In this document: positions 1-10,855 of the stretch, one piece after another | Position numbering within the stretch: position 1 is the first letter of the stretch | Layout: every line of letters starts with the position of its first letter | DNA from: Glandiceps talaboti | Lineage: Eukaryota; Hemichordata; Enteropneusta; Spengelidae | Assembly (NCBI RefSeq): GCF_964340395.1 | Contig: NC_135556.1 | Location: 4,767,501 to 4,829,500, forward strand | Length of the DNA: 62,000 bases | Direction of reading: 5' to 3' | The notes under the pieces: generated by a model | What the model was told of the DNA's origin: nothing | Database searches by the model: none | The model's input: the letters and a program-made list of their open reading frames with translations, nothing else | Made by a program: the position numbers and the translations under genes

Positions 1-584
1 TTGTCTTTTATAGATACCCCCTCCCCCTCCCCCATGCAACTGTAATATACAAAAGGTCATGTTTATTCAAAACGTAGCTGTTAGACTCGATAACTTGTAT
101 CAGCTGTGTCACAACGAAGGCTATCTCAAAACAAATTATTTCTATACTCAGCTGTTTGAAATTTCTAGCTGATTATTTTTAACTCGTTATCTCACATTGG
201 ACTGATTTTATTTAAAGTTGCTAGGGGGACAGGAAATGTAATCACCCAGCACATGGACACAGTCCCCAAGTGAGACCATGAAAGTGCGCCCAGCCGTGAT
301 TGTGGCCTCGTTTCCGTCGATGCACTGATTTTGAAGCACGATACTTATTTTAGCAGCTTTCTATGATGCGTACTTCAACAGACTCTCCAGCAAAGTGACG
401 TCATTCCCTCAGGACCATGCACTACTTTTTAAAACAGTTAGCAATATTTTTAAATAGTTGAGTACAATTATAAGTAGCTGCTTCCTACATTTGGAAAGAA
501 TGGATTTGAATTCCAGTCCACTTCTTTGACATTCAACGTTTAGAAAAGGTTGACTATAACAATACGTACATACTGATGATAACA
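1..584. other. No recognisable gene
   Basis: AT-rich sequence with no persuasive coding region or RNA gene on either strand. Open frames here are short and uncharacteristic. Nothing further can be supported. Confidence 0.5.
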
Positions 585-598
585 ATACATACATACAT

Positions 599-629
<31 letters not shown>

Positions 630-680
630 TACATACATGCATACATACATACATACATACATACATACATACATACATAC
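585..680. repeat. (ACAT)n microsatellite
   Basis: An ACAT/ATAC tetranucleotide run with a short CA-rich interruption near 615-630. The open frame through it on the minus strand reads only Met-Tyr-Val-Cys repeats and is not a gene. Confidence 0.9.
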
Positions 681-861
681 GTTTTATGGGTCTAACCTTT
701 ACTTTACTGACTTTTGTAACCCAAGTCACCTATTTGTCATGGACTAGACTGTGACACATTCGGTTTTACTAATTTGTAAACGAATAACTAGGTGGTAAAG
801 AACAGATACTTTCATTCTGACACTAATTATCATCATTAGTTATTGTGTTTTAATTTGGTGT

Positions 862-1076
862 CTGTTTGTTGTTTGTCTGTTTGTTTGTTTGTTTGTTTGT
901 TTGTTTGTTTGTATATGTGTGTGTGCCACGGTGTGTGCGCGCGCGTGTGTATGTGTGTGCGTATGTGTGTACGTGTACGTGTACATGTACGTGTACGTGT
1001 ACGTGTGCGTATGTATGTGTGTGTCCGTCTGTCTGCGTGCGTGCGCGCGCGCGCGCGTGTGTGTGTATGTATGTAA
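862..1076. repeat. Compound (GTTT)n / (GT)n / (GTGTAC)n microsatellite
   Basis: A GTTT run (about 862-912) passes into GT-rich sequence with alternating GTGTAC units (about 968-1005) and a short alternating CG stretch near 1042-1056. Open frames on both strands are low-complexity products of the repeat. Confidence 0.9.
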
Positions 1077-1221
1077 AGTTCCATAACATTCAGATATATT
1101 CAGGTGTTGACCTAATATGTCTTGCCTATAAATACCTTGAAAAAGAATTTTTATTCGAAACGTCGGATTACATCTATTTATTCGGCCTGTCTCACAAGTT
1201 CCTTATGCATTTTATGCATTT

Positions 1222-1470
1222 TATGTATGAATGTATGTATGCATGTATGTATGTATGTATGCATGTGTGTGTATGTATGTATGTATGTATGTATGTATGT
1301 ATGTATGTATGTATGTATGTATGTATGTATGTACGTACGTACGTACGTACGTACGTAAGTACGTACGTATGTTCGTGTATGTATTATGTATGTGTGTGTA
1401 TGTATGTATGTATGTATGTATGTATGTATGGATGTATGTATGTATGTATGTATGTATGTATATGTGTGTG
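1222..1470. repeat. (GTAT)n microsatellite with (GTAC)n core
   Basis: A long GTAT run containing an internal block of GTAC units (about 1331-1369). GTAC is self-complementary, so the core block is palindromic at every unit. Confidence 0.9.
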
Positions 1471-1475
1471 TGTAC

Positions 1476-1550
<75 letters not shown>

Positions 1551-1591
1551 CGTCCGTCCGTCCGTCCGTCCGTCCGTCCGTCCGTCCGTCC

Positions 1592-1634
<43 letters not shown>

Positions 1635-1635
1635 G
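1476..1635. repeat. (TCTG)n-(TCCG)n-(TCTG)n compound microsatellite
   Basis: About 17 TCTG units, then about 12 TCCG units (roughly 1545-1593), then about 10 TCTG units. The central block differs by one T/C transition per unit and carries a CpG in each unit. All frames through it stay open only because of the repeat. Confidence 0.9.
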
Positions 1636-2730
1636 CTGTGTGTGTTGTTTATTTGCTCCATGCATTGAAAACAAAATATCTTAGGGTCCAATAAAAAGTG
1701 GAGAAATTACCCTAAGTGTATTTTGTTCAAAAGTCGTCGTAATTGGAGGTATTGAAAAAAGAGAAAACTATAAAAGAGGTAATGCACGTATCCATGGAAA
1801 CCGCTATATAATTAGAATGTATTTGTCACAGTAATGGCAATACAATAAATGTGAGTTCTTTAATATACAACTACATGTAGAGTACAGTATAGTTAGTATA
1901 ATAGCATATACTTTAATATTATCAGAAATGACATATTGTAAATGATAATCATGTCAAGTTCACACAGACCCTTCTCGAACAGTCCAATTATATTTGTATA
2001 AAGCTATTCCAACCAAGATGCATCCACAGCTTCTGTAATTGCTAAATATCGACCTCTCAAGTGAAGCATTCAATGACTTCAAGTTCAAAGTGCCGAGTAG
2101 AGATAGGATCTGAAAGAAAAAACGTGGCCAGTAGCAGAATTATGAGAGGAAGAAAACCTTGTTTCCATGGAAACACAAAATCGGTGTTTTGAGAAGCTAT
2201 TTATATGCCTGGTATCCGGCAGGGTCTCCTATTTTTTTCGATGACTAAATCTTAGGGTCAGAGTTAATGTATTTTCTTTGTACTGTGATAACGTAGAGAA
2301 CAAACCTCGATAAATTCCAGGCTGATTTTTGTCACTGCAGTGATCCCCTTCATCGCTCTAATGTTGGGAATTGCCTGACATAGATGGACGTTATAATGTG
2401 GGATATTGTAGACATTAATACTACAATTCTACTGGCATAAATAATACAGTTTTATATCTGAAATACTTATTAGATCTTATTCCCAAATATTTCATTTCTT
2501 CGTTCAGCCTCAAACTACTATTTTCTATAGTGGTCTGAGGAAAATATGAGTGACCTGGGGGACCTTGTCACTACGAGTTTTGACAGTAATATTTCTAGCA
2601 CTACAGAACTAGTGACGTAGACACGGGTTGTCCTGGCGTAGAATGACCAGGGTATAAAATCCATATTTTCTGTTCATAGACTAACTTGGCCTGTGCATAT
2701 CATGGTATAATATATTTTTGTTTCAGTGTT
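1636..2730. other. No recognisable gene
   Basis: About 1.1 kb of unremarkable AT-rich sequence between two repeat arrays. A perfect palindrome GTTTCCATGGAAAC lies at 2161-2174. No coding region is convincing. Confidence 0.45.
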
Positions 2731-2740
2731 CAATTGCATC

Positions 2741-3683
2741 ATACATATAGCTGGTACTATCGCAGGCTGTAATAATAACAAAACCATACATATTGCTGGT
2801 ACTATCGCAGGCTGTAATAATAACAAAACCATACATATAGCTGGTACTATCGCAGGCTGTAATAATAACAAAACCATACATATAGCTGGTACTATCGCAG
2901 GCTGTAATAATAACAAAACCATACATATTGCTGATACTATCGCAGGCTGTAATAATAACAAAACCATACATATTGCTGGTACTATCGCAGGCTGTAATAA
3001 TAACAAAACCATACATATTGCTGGTACTATCGCAGGCTGTAATAATAACAAAACCATACATATTGCTGATACTATCGCAGGCTGTAATAATAACAAAACC
3101 ATACATATAGCTGGTACTATCGCAGGCTGTAATAATAACAAAACCATACATATTGCTGGTACTATCGCAGGCTGTAATAATAACAAAACCATACATATAG
3201 CTGGTACTATCGCAGGCTGTAATAATAACAAAACCATACATATTGCTGGTACTATCGCAGGCTGTAATAATAACAAAACCATACATATAGCTGGTACTAT
3301 CGCAGGCTGTAATAATAACAAAACCATACATATAGCTGGTACTATCGCAGGCTGTAATAATAACAAAACCATACATATAGCTGGTACTATCGCAGGCTGT
3401 AATAATAACAAAACCATACATATAGCTGGTACTATCGCAGGCTGTAATAATAACAAAACCATACATATAGCTGGTACTATCACAGGCTGTAATAATAACA
3501 AAACCATACATATAGCTGGTACTATCGCAGGCTGTAATAATAACAAAACCATACATATAGCTGGTACTATCGCAGGCTGTAATAATAACAAAACCATACA
3601 TATAGCTGGTACTATCGCAGGCTGTAATAATAACAAAACCATACATATAGCTGGTACTATCGCAGGCTGTAATAATAACAAAA
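2741..3683. repeat. 45-bp minisatellite, about 21 units
   Basis: Highly uniform tandem array with a 45-bp period. Units differ mainly at two positions (an A/T choice before GCTG and GGT versus GAT). Because 45 is a multiple of three, the array is open in more than one frame and on both strands, giving long artificial reading frames of 15-residue repeats (TIHIAGTIAGCNNNK on the plus strand). I treat it as non-coding. Confidence 0.95.
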
Positions 3684-3726
3684 TAATTAAAATGTCAATA
3701 AAAAAGCTTTTTTCTTTTTTAAAAAA

Positions 3727-3936
3727 CTGGATTTGTATTTATGGTATGGGACTACATACTACTACATACTGGCTTTGTATTTATGGTATAGAACTACATA
3801 CTACTACATACTGGCTTTGTATTTATGGTATGGAACTACATACTACTACATACTGGCTCTGTATTTATGGTATGGAACTACATACTACTACATACTGGCT
3901 TTGTATTTATGGCATAGAACTACATACTACTACATA
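3727..3936. repeat. 42-bp minisatellite, 5 units (left part)
   Basis: Five units of 42 bp containing TTTGTATTTATGG and ACTACATACTACTACATACT. The array is cut by the retrotransposon fragment at 3937 and resumes on its far side with a related shorter unit, so the two arrays are parts of one repeat locus. Confidence 0.9.
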
Positions 3937-4955
3937 GTCCCCCAGGGCACTGTACTTGGGCCGTTACTATTCTTGTGCCACATAATGACTTACCTGAGTG
4001 TGTCAAATCAAATGTTAGACTCTTTGCTGACGACTGCCTATTGTATAGACAGATCAAGACCTATCAGGATCACTTCACTCTGCAAAGAGACTTAGATCAA
4101 CTGGAAATATGGGCCACCACTTGGGGGATGCGCTTTAATGCCAAAAAGTGCTACATCATGTCTCTTCGAAATAAATCTTCTCATTTCTATACACTGAGTA
4201 ACTACATATTGCAGCAGGTCACACAAAATCCTTATCTTGGTCTCACTTTGTCAGAGGACATGAAATGGACTCCACATATTGCAAATATCACAAAGAAAGC
4301 AAACTCTACATTGGGGTTTCTGAGAAGAAACCTTCGTCACTGTACGCAGTCATGTAAGAAAACAGCTTACATCTCACTAGTAAGATCCATGCTAGAATAT
4401 GGTTCAGTGGTTTGGGACCCTTACTTACATAAAAACATTGACCGACTCGAACAGGTACAGCGCAGAGCAGCACGTTTCATCACAGGGAACTACAGGAGTA
4501 GGGACGAAGGGTGTGTCACCAAAATGGTAAAAAGCCTCGAACTTACATCACTCCAGGATAGACGCACAGCAAACAGGCTAATTCTTCTATACAGGGTGGT
4601 TGAGGGCCTAGTACCAGCAATTCAACCAGCGGACTATCTTAAACCCATAAGACCCAAAAGATCTATAAAAGCTAGGAAATTTGCCGACTGTATCTCAGCT
4701 AACATTGTTGAACAAAGAGTTACTAACAACTCAAAGTGCTTTGAAATTGACAATTGTAAAACTGCTCAATACAAACAGTCATTCTTTGTAAAAACACTAG
4801 TAGACTGGAACCATCTGGACAATAGTACTGTGTGCGCTAAATCTTGTGACGCCTTTAAAATGGCAGTCACTGTCAAAAACCATTCTGACTAAATACTCTC
4901 CCCCGGTGTGTTATTCCTTACCCAGGACCTACACCGTAACTATACAGATACAGAT
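3937..4955 (+). mobile_element. 5'-truncated non-LTR retrotransposon (RT C-terminal part)
   Basis: The fragment starts inside the reverse transcriptase at VPQGTVLGPLLFL, shifts frame near 3975-3985, and continues through FADDCLLYR (the FADD form of the catalytic motif) and the usual downstream thumb/C-terminal region (YLGLTLS, LEYGSVVWDP, QRRAARFITG) to a stop at 4890-4892. After the stop is a short 3' UTR ending in ACAGAT repeats, a typical non-LTR tail. The 5' half of RT with the first catalytic Asp and any endonuclease are absent, so it is dead. The motifs fit the jockey/CR1/Rex-like group; the exact clade cannot be fixed by eye. It lies within a minisatellite, with repeat units on both sides. 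Confidence 0.9.
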
Positions 4956-5563
4956 ACATACTGGCTTTGTATTCATAGCACTACATACTACTACATACTG
5001 GCTTTGTATTCATAGCACTACATACTACTACATACTTGCTTTGTATTCATAGCACTACATACTACTACATACTGGTTTTGTATTCATAGCACTACATACT
5101 ACATACTGGCTTTGTATCCATAGCACTACATACTACTATATACTGGTTTTGTATTCATAGCACTACATACTACTACATACTGGCTTTGTATTCATAGCAC
5201 TATATACTACTACATACTGGCTTTGTATTCATAGCACTACATACTACTACATACTGGCTTTGTATTCATAGCACTACATACTACTACATACTGGTTTTGT
5301 ATTCATAGCACTACATACTGGCTATGTATTCATAGCACTACATACTGGCTATGTATTCATAGCACTACATACTACTACATACTGGTTTTGTATTCATAGC
5401 ACTACATATTACTACATACTGGCTTTGTATTCATAGCACTACATACTACATACTGGCTTTGTATCCATAGCACTACATACTACTACATACTGGCTTTGTA
5501 TTCATAGCACTACATACTACATACTGGCTTTGTATTCATAGCACTACATACTACTACATATTG
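4956..5563. repeat. 37-bp minisatellite (right part), about 17 units
   Basis: Tandem units of about 37 bp (TTTGTATTCATAGCAC plus TACATACTACTACATACTGG), with some shortened units of 27-32 bp. It resembles the 42-bp array left of the retrotransposon but with a distinct consensus (TATTCATAGCA instead of TATTTATGGTATGGAA). Confidence 0.9.
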
Positions 5564-7147
5564 ATTTGAAATTGATGGTGCTATCTGAAACAATAAGAAA
5601 TTTTGGCCAATTACATGTAAAGTTAGAAGGAGGCGGGGGTTCGGAGGTCAGAGGCCTTAGTAAAGAATCAGAGTTTTAACCTGTATTAATCTCTCCCCAA
5701 TTGAAAATGTTTCAATTTATTGTTACAGTAGTAATAATCTGAAGACTTCACAGACCAAGTTTAAAGATCAAGGTCAAAGGTCAAGCTCGAAGGTGACAGC
5801 TCGAGTTTCTAACACAGAGGGGGGGGAGACATTTGAATAGAATGACTATTTACTATGGGGATATCCATAAATTTATTACTTGAAACCAGTTGCTCTCAGT
5901 TATTATCACGACCACTGATTTACTATTTCTCTGTCACTTTTGTAGTTACTGTAATAAAAGAGTATATCTATTGCATACTTGGCAACCTATCAATGTGAGA
6001 GCTGCACATAACCACTGTTGGAGAGTATTATAGTTATTTTATGGCCATATGGGCATATCAAGTAATTAGCACTGAATGAGTTGTGTCCAGGGTTGAATGA
6101 TAGCTTTCATTGTGAAACCAAGTATTAACAGTAGAGCAAATATGGTTTTATAGTTTGCTGAAATCTATGTATAATCCACACATCCACAATATGAATTATA
6201 TATATATGCTCGAAATAGAGCAGGATGTTTTTCAGATGTAATGTGGATTCAGATGGAGCTGCTGTCATACTTTCTTACTCTCGCAAACATTTCAACGTAC
6301 ATGATACTTTTAATTTACCCCTGATATTTGCTAGAAAGACTAACATTCATGAAACCTGCCGTAGCCAAGAACATCATTTGTTTTAATTGATTGTCAATAG
6401 CATAATATCTTTTTTTATCTAGTGTCTTTTTAAACGACGTGCATTGATTCCAGTGTGTCGCTCCATATCCCATGCATAATAATATCGTCCACCCTAATTT
6501 TCTTGTTTTCCCATAACTATAATTATAATGATTGATTTGCACGGTGTAGTTGGTCGTGAAGGTTTTGAAATGAATAACAACAAATATCTTTGCTATCGAT
6601 ATCTTCATACTCAATACACTTTTACATTGTAATAAGGTATGACTTTACGGAAACTAATATCAATGATGTGTTGACTACATTCACTCAGTTGTAAAAGTTA
6701 ATCGAGATAGGTTGAAATCAATATGAACACAAACCGTCAAATCTCCTCAAAATCTATTATGAGTGAAATGAAAATTATAGAACGATTCGTCAATCACGCG
6801 TCAAGCACGTGTTGGCAGTTGCCATGGCATCGGATGTTTTGGGAAACGTTCATTTAACAAGGATGTTTAAATGACACTTTGCCATTATCTCACTTCTTCG
6901 GGAGAGGAAAAAATATTTTTGTTCCCAAGAATGAATTTGGAGCGGTACTTTGAGGAAACATACATTATGTATGCTTTAAGTATAGGCATCAGATATCAGG
7001 AGTGACATTTAACTGATCACCTAATCCTTGAAACAACACACTCACAGATAGTGTCTTTTAACGCAAATACAATGAACTCATACTGGGGATGGGGCATGAA
7101 TGTAGTAGAGGCTTGAGTAGCGAGTAACTGGACAGATAAAGACAAAT
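5564..7147. other. No recognisable gene
   Basis: About 1.6 kb with poly-G near 5818-5827 and a short TA run near 6197. A 99-codon open frame on the minus strand (6315-6614) has no recognisable motif. Any TM1-TM2 exon of the downstream GPCR would be expected upstream of 7469, but none could be recognised here. Confidence 0.4.
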
Positions 7148-7300
7148 GTATGTATGTATATATGTGTGTGTATGTATGTGTATGTGTGTGTATGTATGTA
7201 TGTATGTATGTATGTATGTATGTATGTGTGTATGTGTGTATGTATGTATGTATGTATGCATACATGTGTGTGTATGTATGTGCATGTATGTATGTGCACA
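7148..7300. repeat. (GTAT)n microsatellite
   Basis: GTAT/GTGT tetranucleotide run about 170 bp upstream of the GPCR exon, inside its presumed upstream intron. Confidence 0.9.
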
Positions 7301-7468
7301 ATTCATCTCTTAAACACGATTAGATTGTGGATTAAATGAAATGCCAAAACTTGTAAAAGTTATGAAATTGTAAAAGCGCTTTATATAATATAGTTGCTCT
7401 AGTCCTGAAAGGTTTTTCAGCATCTCTAATTCTAATCACAATCACGTGTGTAATTGTTGTTTTTTCAG

Positions 7469-9019
7469 GAAATCTGTCAAGTGCTGGGTTTTTTGACATT
7501 ACTCTGTTGCGTCAATTCTATCATCTCCTTGGTCGCCATGGCAATAGACAGATACAAGGCCATCATTGAGTGTCTATACTACGCATCATCTGAACACCGT
7601 CGCCAGGCAATAGTTGTGTTGATGTGGACCTGGTTTCAAGCTCTTGTCTGTAGTTGTGTGCCACTACTTGGTTGGGGCAAATATGATTATATTCCCGCCA
7701 GATTCGCCTGTTCCGTCGACTGGACGTATAGTCCAAGTTACACGATCTTTATAGCAGTTACGTGTTTCCTTATTCCTCTACTTATTCTTCTGTTCTGCTA
7801 CGGACGAATTCTTCGAGTTGCCAGGCAACACGCACGTCGAATTCGGGACGTTCGTATCCATCTTAGTGCCAGTCGACAAAGTTTATACCCAGCCTCGACA
7901 GAAAGATCATCAGTTTTTGAAACCGATAGTGCAGCTCATGATGTCATCAGTTACGACTTCGGAGACAGTGCTCAGAACTCTGATAACGCATCTGTGAGCA
8001 GCGTAGGAGAAGTTGGTATTGAGGAGACTACAAGTCCTATTCTTCAATCCAAATCAAGAGCAACCAGGCGATTATTTTTGGTGATCTTTGTTTTCCTCTT
8101 TTGCTGGTTGCCATACGTAATCATAAACTTACACCATATGGTTCTGGTTGCCAGCGGCATTCCGTCAACTCTGGCGCCTCGTATCGCTGCCATAGCAACA
8201 TGGTTAGCTATGATGTCATCAACTCTGAATCCTCTTATCTACGGCTTTGGAAACAGAAAATTCCGTTCAGCGATACGGCGTATATATCGCAAAATACGGC
8301 ACAACCATTGCCACACTAACCGTGTCGAAGAAATCGAGACCATAAGTCGCCGAATGAGCGCCGTCAACATTCCTACATGGCGGTCACGATCAAGTTCAAC
8401 AGCATCATCACTGAACAGTGATAACAGGACACGATCGACTCGTATACCAAGTGTTGGAGGTTTGTCGACTGTCAGTGTTGGATATCCCCCAAATCAGATC
8501 AGACAATCACGTGCCGTGCGAATACGATCGGGTTCGTTACCCGAAAATAAGAGTGAACGACTAAAAGCCATGTCTCGGAGTACAACGACTGGGCATTTTT
8601 TAGATGTTCCGAAGCTTGCCTACGGACACGGAATCTATCAAGAACGCCCTCCGTCGGATAGACCAAATAGTGGCGGGAAAGTTAAACCGTTAACAAGTAT
8701 TTCAGGATGGACGAAAGATGTGGACGAAGGCCGTATTGCAACTTTTTATGTTGGGCATGACAGCGACGACGAAAAGTTCGACGGTGAAGCTGACGAATCA
8801 CAGGAAAAATATGGTTCACCAAGACCTAGGCGAAAACGATCCCGGTCTGAATCATTCGTTAATGTAAAAATATCAAGGGTGCCGCAAGCCTTTCAAACGA
8901 AGACAACACGTTTCACATCTAGTCTAAAGAGAGGGGCTTTCGCAAAGAAACCTGATATACCCGTTACTATAGTTACACTTCACAATTTAGAAGACGACGT
9001 CACAACTTCCAGTGGTTGA
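7469..9019 (+). CDS. Class A G-protein-coupled receptor, last coding exon (TM3 to C-terminus)
   Basis: The exon opens after a polypyrimidine tract and AG (7467-7468) in phase 0 and runs 516 codons to TGA at 9017-9019. Visible in order: the conserved TM3 Cys (exon residue 3), IDRY at the end of TM3 (residues 26-29, the correct 25 residues after the Cys), TM4 ending in LLGWG, the extracellular-loop Cys (FACSVDW), TM5 with its Pro (FLIPLL), a long Ser-rich third intracellular loop, TM6 with FCWLPY, TM7 with NPLIYG, and a basic/Ser-rich tail of about 250 residues. AATAAA lies at 9105-9110. Known of the family: plasma-membrane receptors signalling through heterotrimeric G proteins. By eye, the loop-2 to TM5 stretch is closest to orphan receptors of the GPR101/GPR161 type, but orthology is not established. 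TM1-TM2 must be on upstream exon(s), not found here. Confidence 0.9.
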   Translation, partial: EICQVLGFLTLLCCVNSIISLVAMAIDRYKAIIECLYYASSEHRRQAIVVLMWTWFQALVCSCVPLLGWGKYDYIPARFACSVDWTYSPSYTIFIAVTCFLIPLLILLFCYGRILRVARQHARRIRDVRIHLSASRQSLYPASTERSSVFETDSAAHDVISYDFGDSAQNSDNASVSSVGEVGIEETTSPILQSKSRATRRLFLVIFVFLFCWLPYVIINLHHMVLVASGIPSTLAPRIAAIATWLAMMSSTLNPLIYGFGNRKFRSAIRRIYRKIRHNHCHTNRVEEIETISRRMSAVNIPTWRSRSSSTASSLNSDNRTRSTRIPSVGGLSTVSVGYPPNQIRQSRAVRIRSGSLPENKSERLKAMSRSTTTGHFLDVPKLAYGHGIYQERPPSDRPNSGGKVKPLTSISGWTKDVDEGRIATFYVGHDSDDEKFDGEADESQEKYGSPRPRRKRSRSESFVNVKISRVPQAFQTKTTRFTSSLKRGAFAKKPDIPVTIVTLHNLEDDVTTSSG

Positions 9020-9104
9020 TTTCTGACTTTCCAGCGTTGTTACATTTTCGTTCAATTTAAACAAGAGATTAATCCCAACCAACACAATATGGTTGTGTTT
9101 ATTG

Positions 9105-9110
9105 AATAAA
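9105..9110 (+). terminator. Candidate polyadenylation signal of the GPCR gene
   Basis: Canonical AATAAA 86 bases after the GPCR stop codon. No transcript evidence is available. Confidence 0.5.
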
Positions 9111-9966
9111 TCTAAAGCTATGTCGAATATATATATATAATAACCTTGATGATAGAACTGATTTCTTAAACTCCAGAACTCTTCAGTCTAATTGTATTCG
9201 TCTTTTTTCACTCATTTGATGGCCTAGGCATGTCACGGTCGTGAAATTTCGCCTGCTTCAAAGATATATGTTTACATCGCCAGGGCTATATATTTCAGAG
9301 ATTCAAATTAATATTTCCAGCCATTTTTGAAAGGGAAAAAACTCAGAAGAGTTTATCGCTTTGTTGGTAATGAAATGAGTCTTTATATTTAATAGTTTTC
9401 TAACACAATTTTGCTACAACCGACTAAGTTTTAATTCAGTATTTATATCGGATGGGCACCTGTTGTACATGCTATTCGAATACGTTTTTCTTTTTTTTTA
9501 AATACTGCTTTTTATCTAGGTAATCAAATCTTTTGGCTGACGTGCAAAATGTTTGATGACAACGAACATCCACAGTGTTGTTGCTGCATATTTGAATGTT
9601 TCGTTTTAACTGTTCCTTTCTCTTCTCCGTTAGATTGGCTAGGTGATTGGTATAACGCTTACGTTTTTCTTAGGTGCAATGCAACGGTATTGTGCTCAGA
9701 TCTCTAAACAGTATGTTACAAAAAAGTTATCTGATTAATATTGTTAATTGAATCTTAGTGGAGAGAGTCGCGTAAACGGGGGTTGGGTTGAAGCTGACAT
9801 GTTAATAAAGATCATTAATGGCATTATTTCGATACAGTGTACATTAACACATTCATGGCATTGTTGATTGATTTTGTGTGTGTTTTGAATGGACTTATTG
9901 TAACATTGTCTTTCTGTATGGATTGAATATATACCCGAGTGTTCACTTGATACAGAACATCCAAGT
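9111..9966. other. No recognisable gene
   Basis: 3' flank of the GPCR gene. Contains a short TA run near 9129-9141 and otherwise unremarkable AT-rich sequence. Confidence 0.4.
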
Positions 9967-10121
9967 TTGTAGTGGGTATGCAAGAGAGCTAACTCAAGTT
10001 TCCGAAAAATTATATATTCTTTATTAGAAATTAGAAATTAGAAATTATAGGTGTAGTTTCTAATAAAGAATATGCAATTTTTTCAGAAATTTGAGCTTGC
10101 TCTCTGTTATACCCACTACAA
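9967..10121. repeat. Foldback (inverted repeat) element
   Basis: Imperfect inverted repeat with arms of about 65 bp (9967-10030 and 10057-10121). The outer ends are GTAGTGGGTAT and ATACCCACTAC; the inner ends are ATTCTTTATTAGAAA and TTTCTAATAAAGAAT. The loop holds TTAGAAA repeats. This is the form of a small MITE or foldback element; no target duplication was identified. Confidence 0.8.
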
Positions 10122-10195
10122 TACATGTATTTCCTCCACGTCCTGTTTCTGTATACAACAACTGGTGTTCGCATGTAGTTGGACTCATACTTGTT

Positions 10196-10268
10196 ATTAC
10201 AAATTTCGTCATTTTATTACAAATTTCGGTTTATTACAAATTTCGGCAATTATTACAAATGTCGGTTG
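10196..10268. repeat. Short tandem repeat, TTATTACAAATTTCGG-like units
   Basis: Four imperfect units of 15-21 bp sharing TATTACAAATTTCG. Confidence 0.8.
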
Positions 10269-10303
10269 TACATGACGTACACTAAATTTCTATGACTAGT
10301 GTG

Positions 10304-10392
10304 TATGCATGCATGCATGCATACACATACACATACATATACACACACATACACATACACACACACATACATACATACATACATACATACAT

Positions 10393-10447
<55 letters not shown>

Positions 10448-10524
10448 TACATACATACATGCATGCATGCATGCATGCATGCATACATACATACATACAT
10501 ACATCCATACATCCATACATACAT

Positions 10525-10575
<51 letters not shown>

Positions 10576-10591
10576 TACATACATACATACA

Positions 10592-10636
<45 letters not shown>

Positions 10637-10660
10637 TACATACATACATACATACATACA

Positions 10661-10715
<55 letters not shown>

Positions 10716-10720
10716 TACAT

Positions 10721-10767
<47 letters not shown>

Positions 10768-10823
10768 TACATACATACATACATACATACATACATACAT
10801 ACATACATACATACATACATACA

Positions 10824-10853
<30 letters not shown>
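10304..10853. repeat. Large compound (ACAT)n / (CA)n / (ATGC)n microsatellite
   Basis: About 550 bp of alternating ACAT and CA blocks with an ATGC block near 10460-10483 and ATCC interruptions near 10503-10516. ACAT/CA block pairs recur, suggesting internal duplications. All long frames through it are artefacts. Confidence 0.95.

Positions 10854-10855
<2 letters not shown>

Noticed and set aside
866-1684. Long open frames (up to 272 codons) on both strands
   Set aside because: They are translations of tetranucleotide repeats (Met-Tyr-Val-Cys, Leu-Ser-Val-Cys and similar) with no unique sequence.
2741-3683. CRISPR-like regular array
   Set aside because: The units are contiguous with no unique spacers, and the genome is animal. 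The same applies to the 46-bp and 28-bp arrays.
2726-3937. 403-codon plus-strand and 335-codon minus-strand frames
   Set aside because: They exist because the 45-bp and 42-bp repeat periods are multiples of three; opposite-strand frames are equally open and no domain is present.
6315-6614. 99-codon minus-strand open frame
   Set aside because: No motif, no splice context and no conservation evidence; length is within chance for AT-rich DNA.
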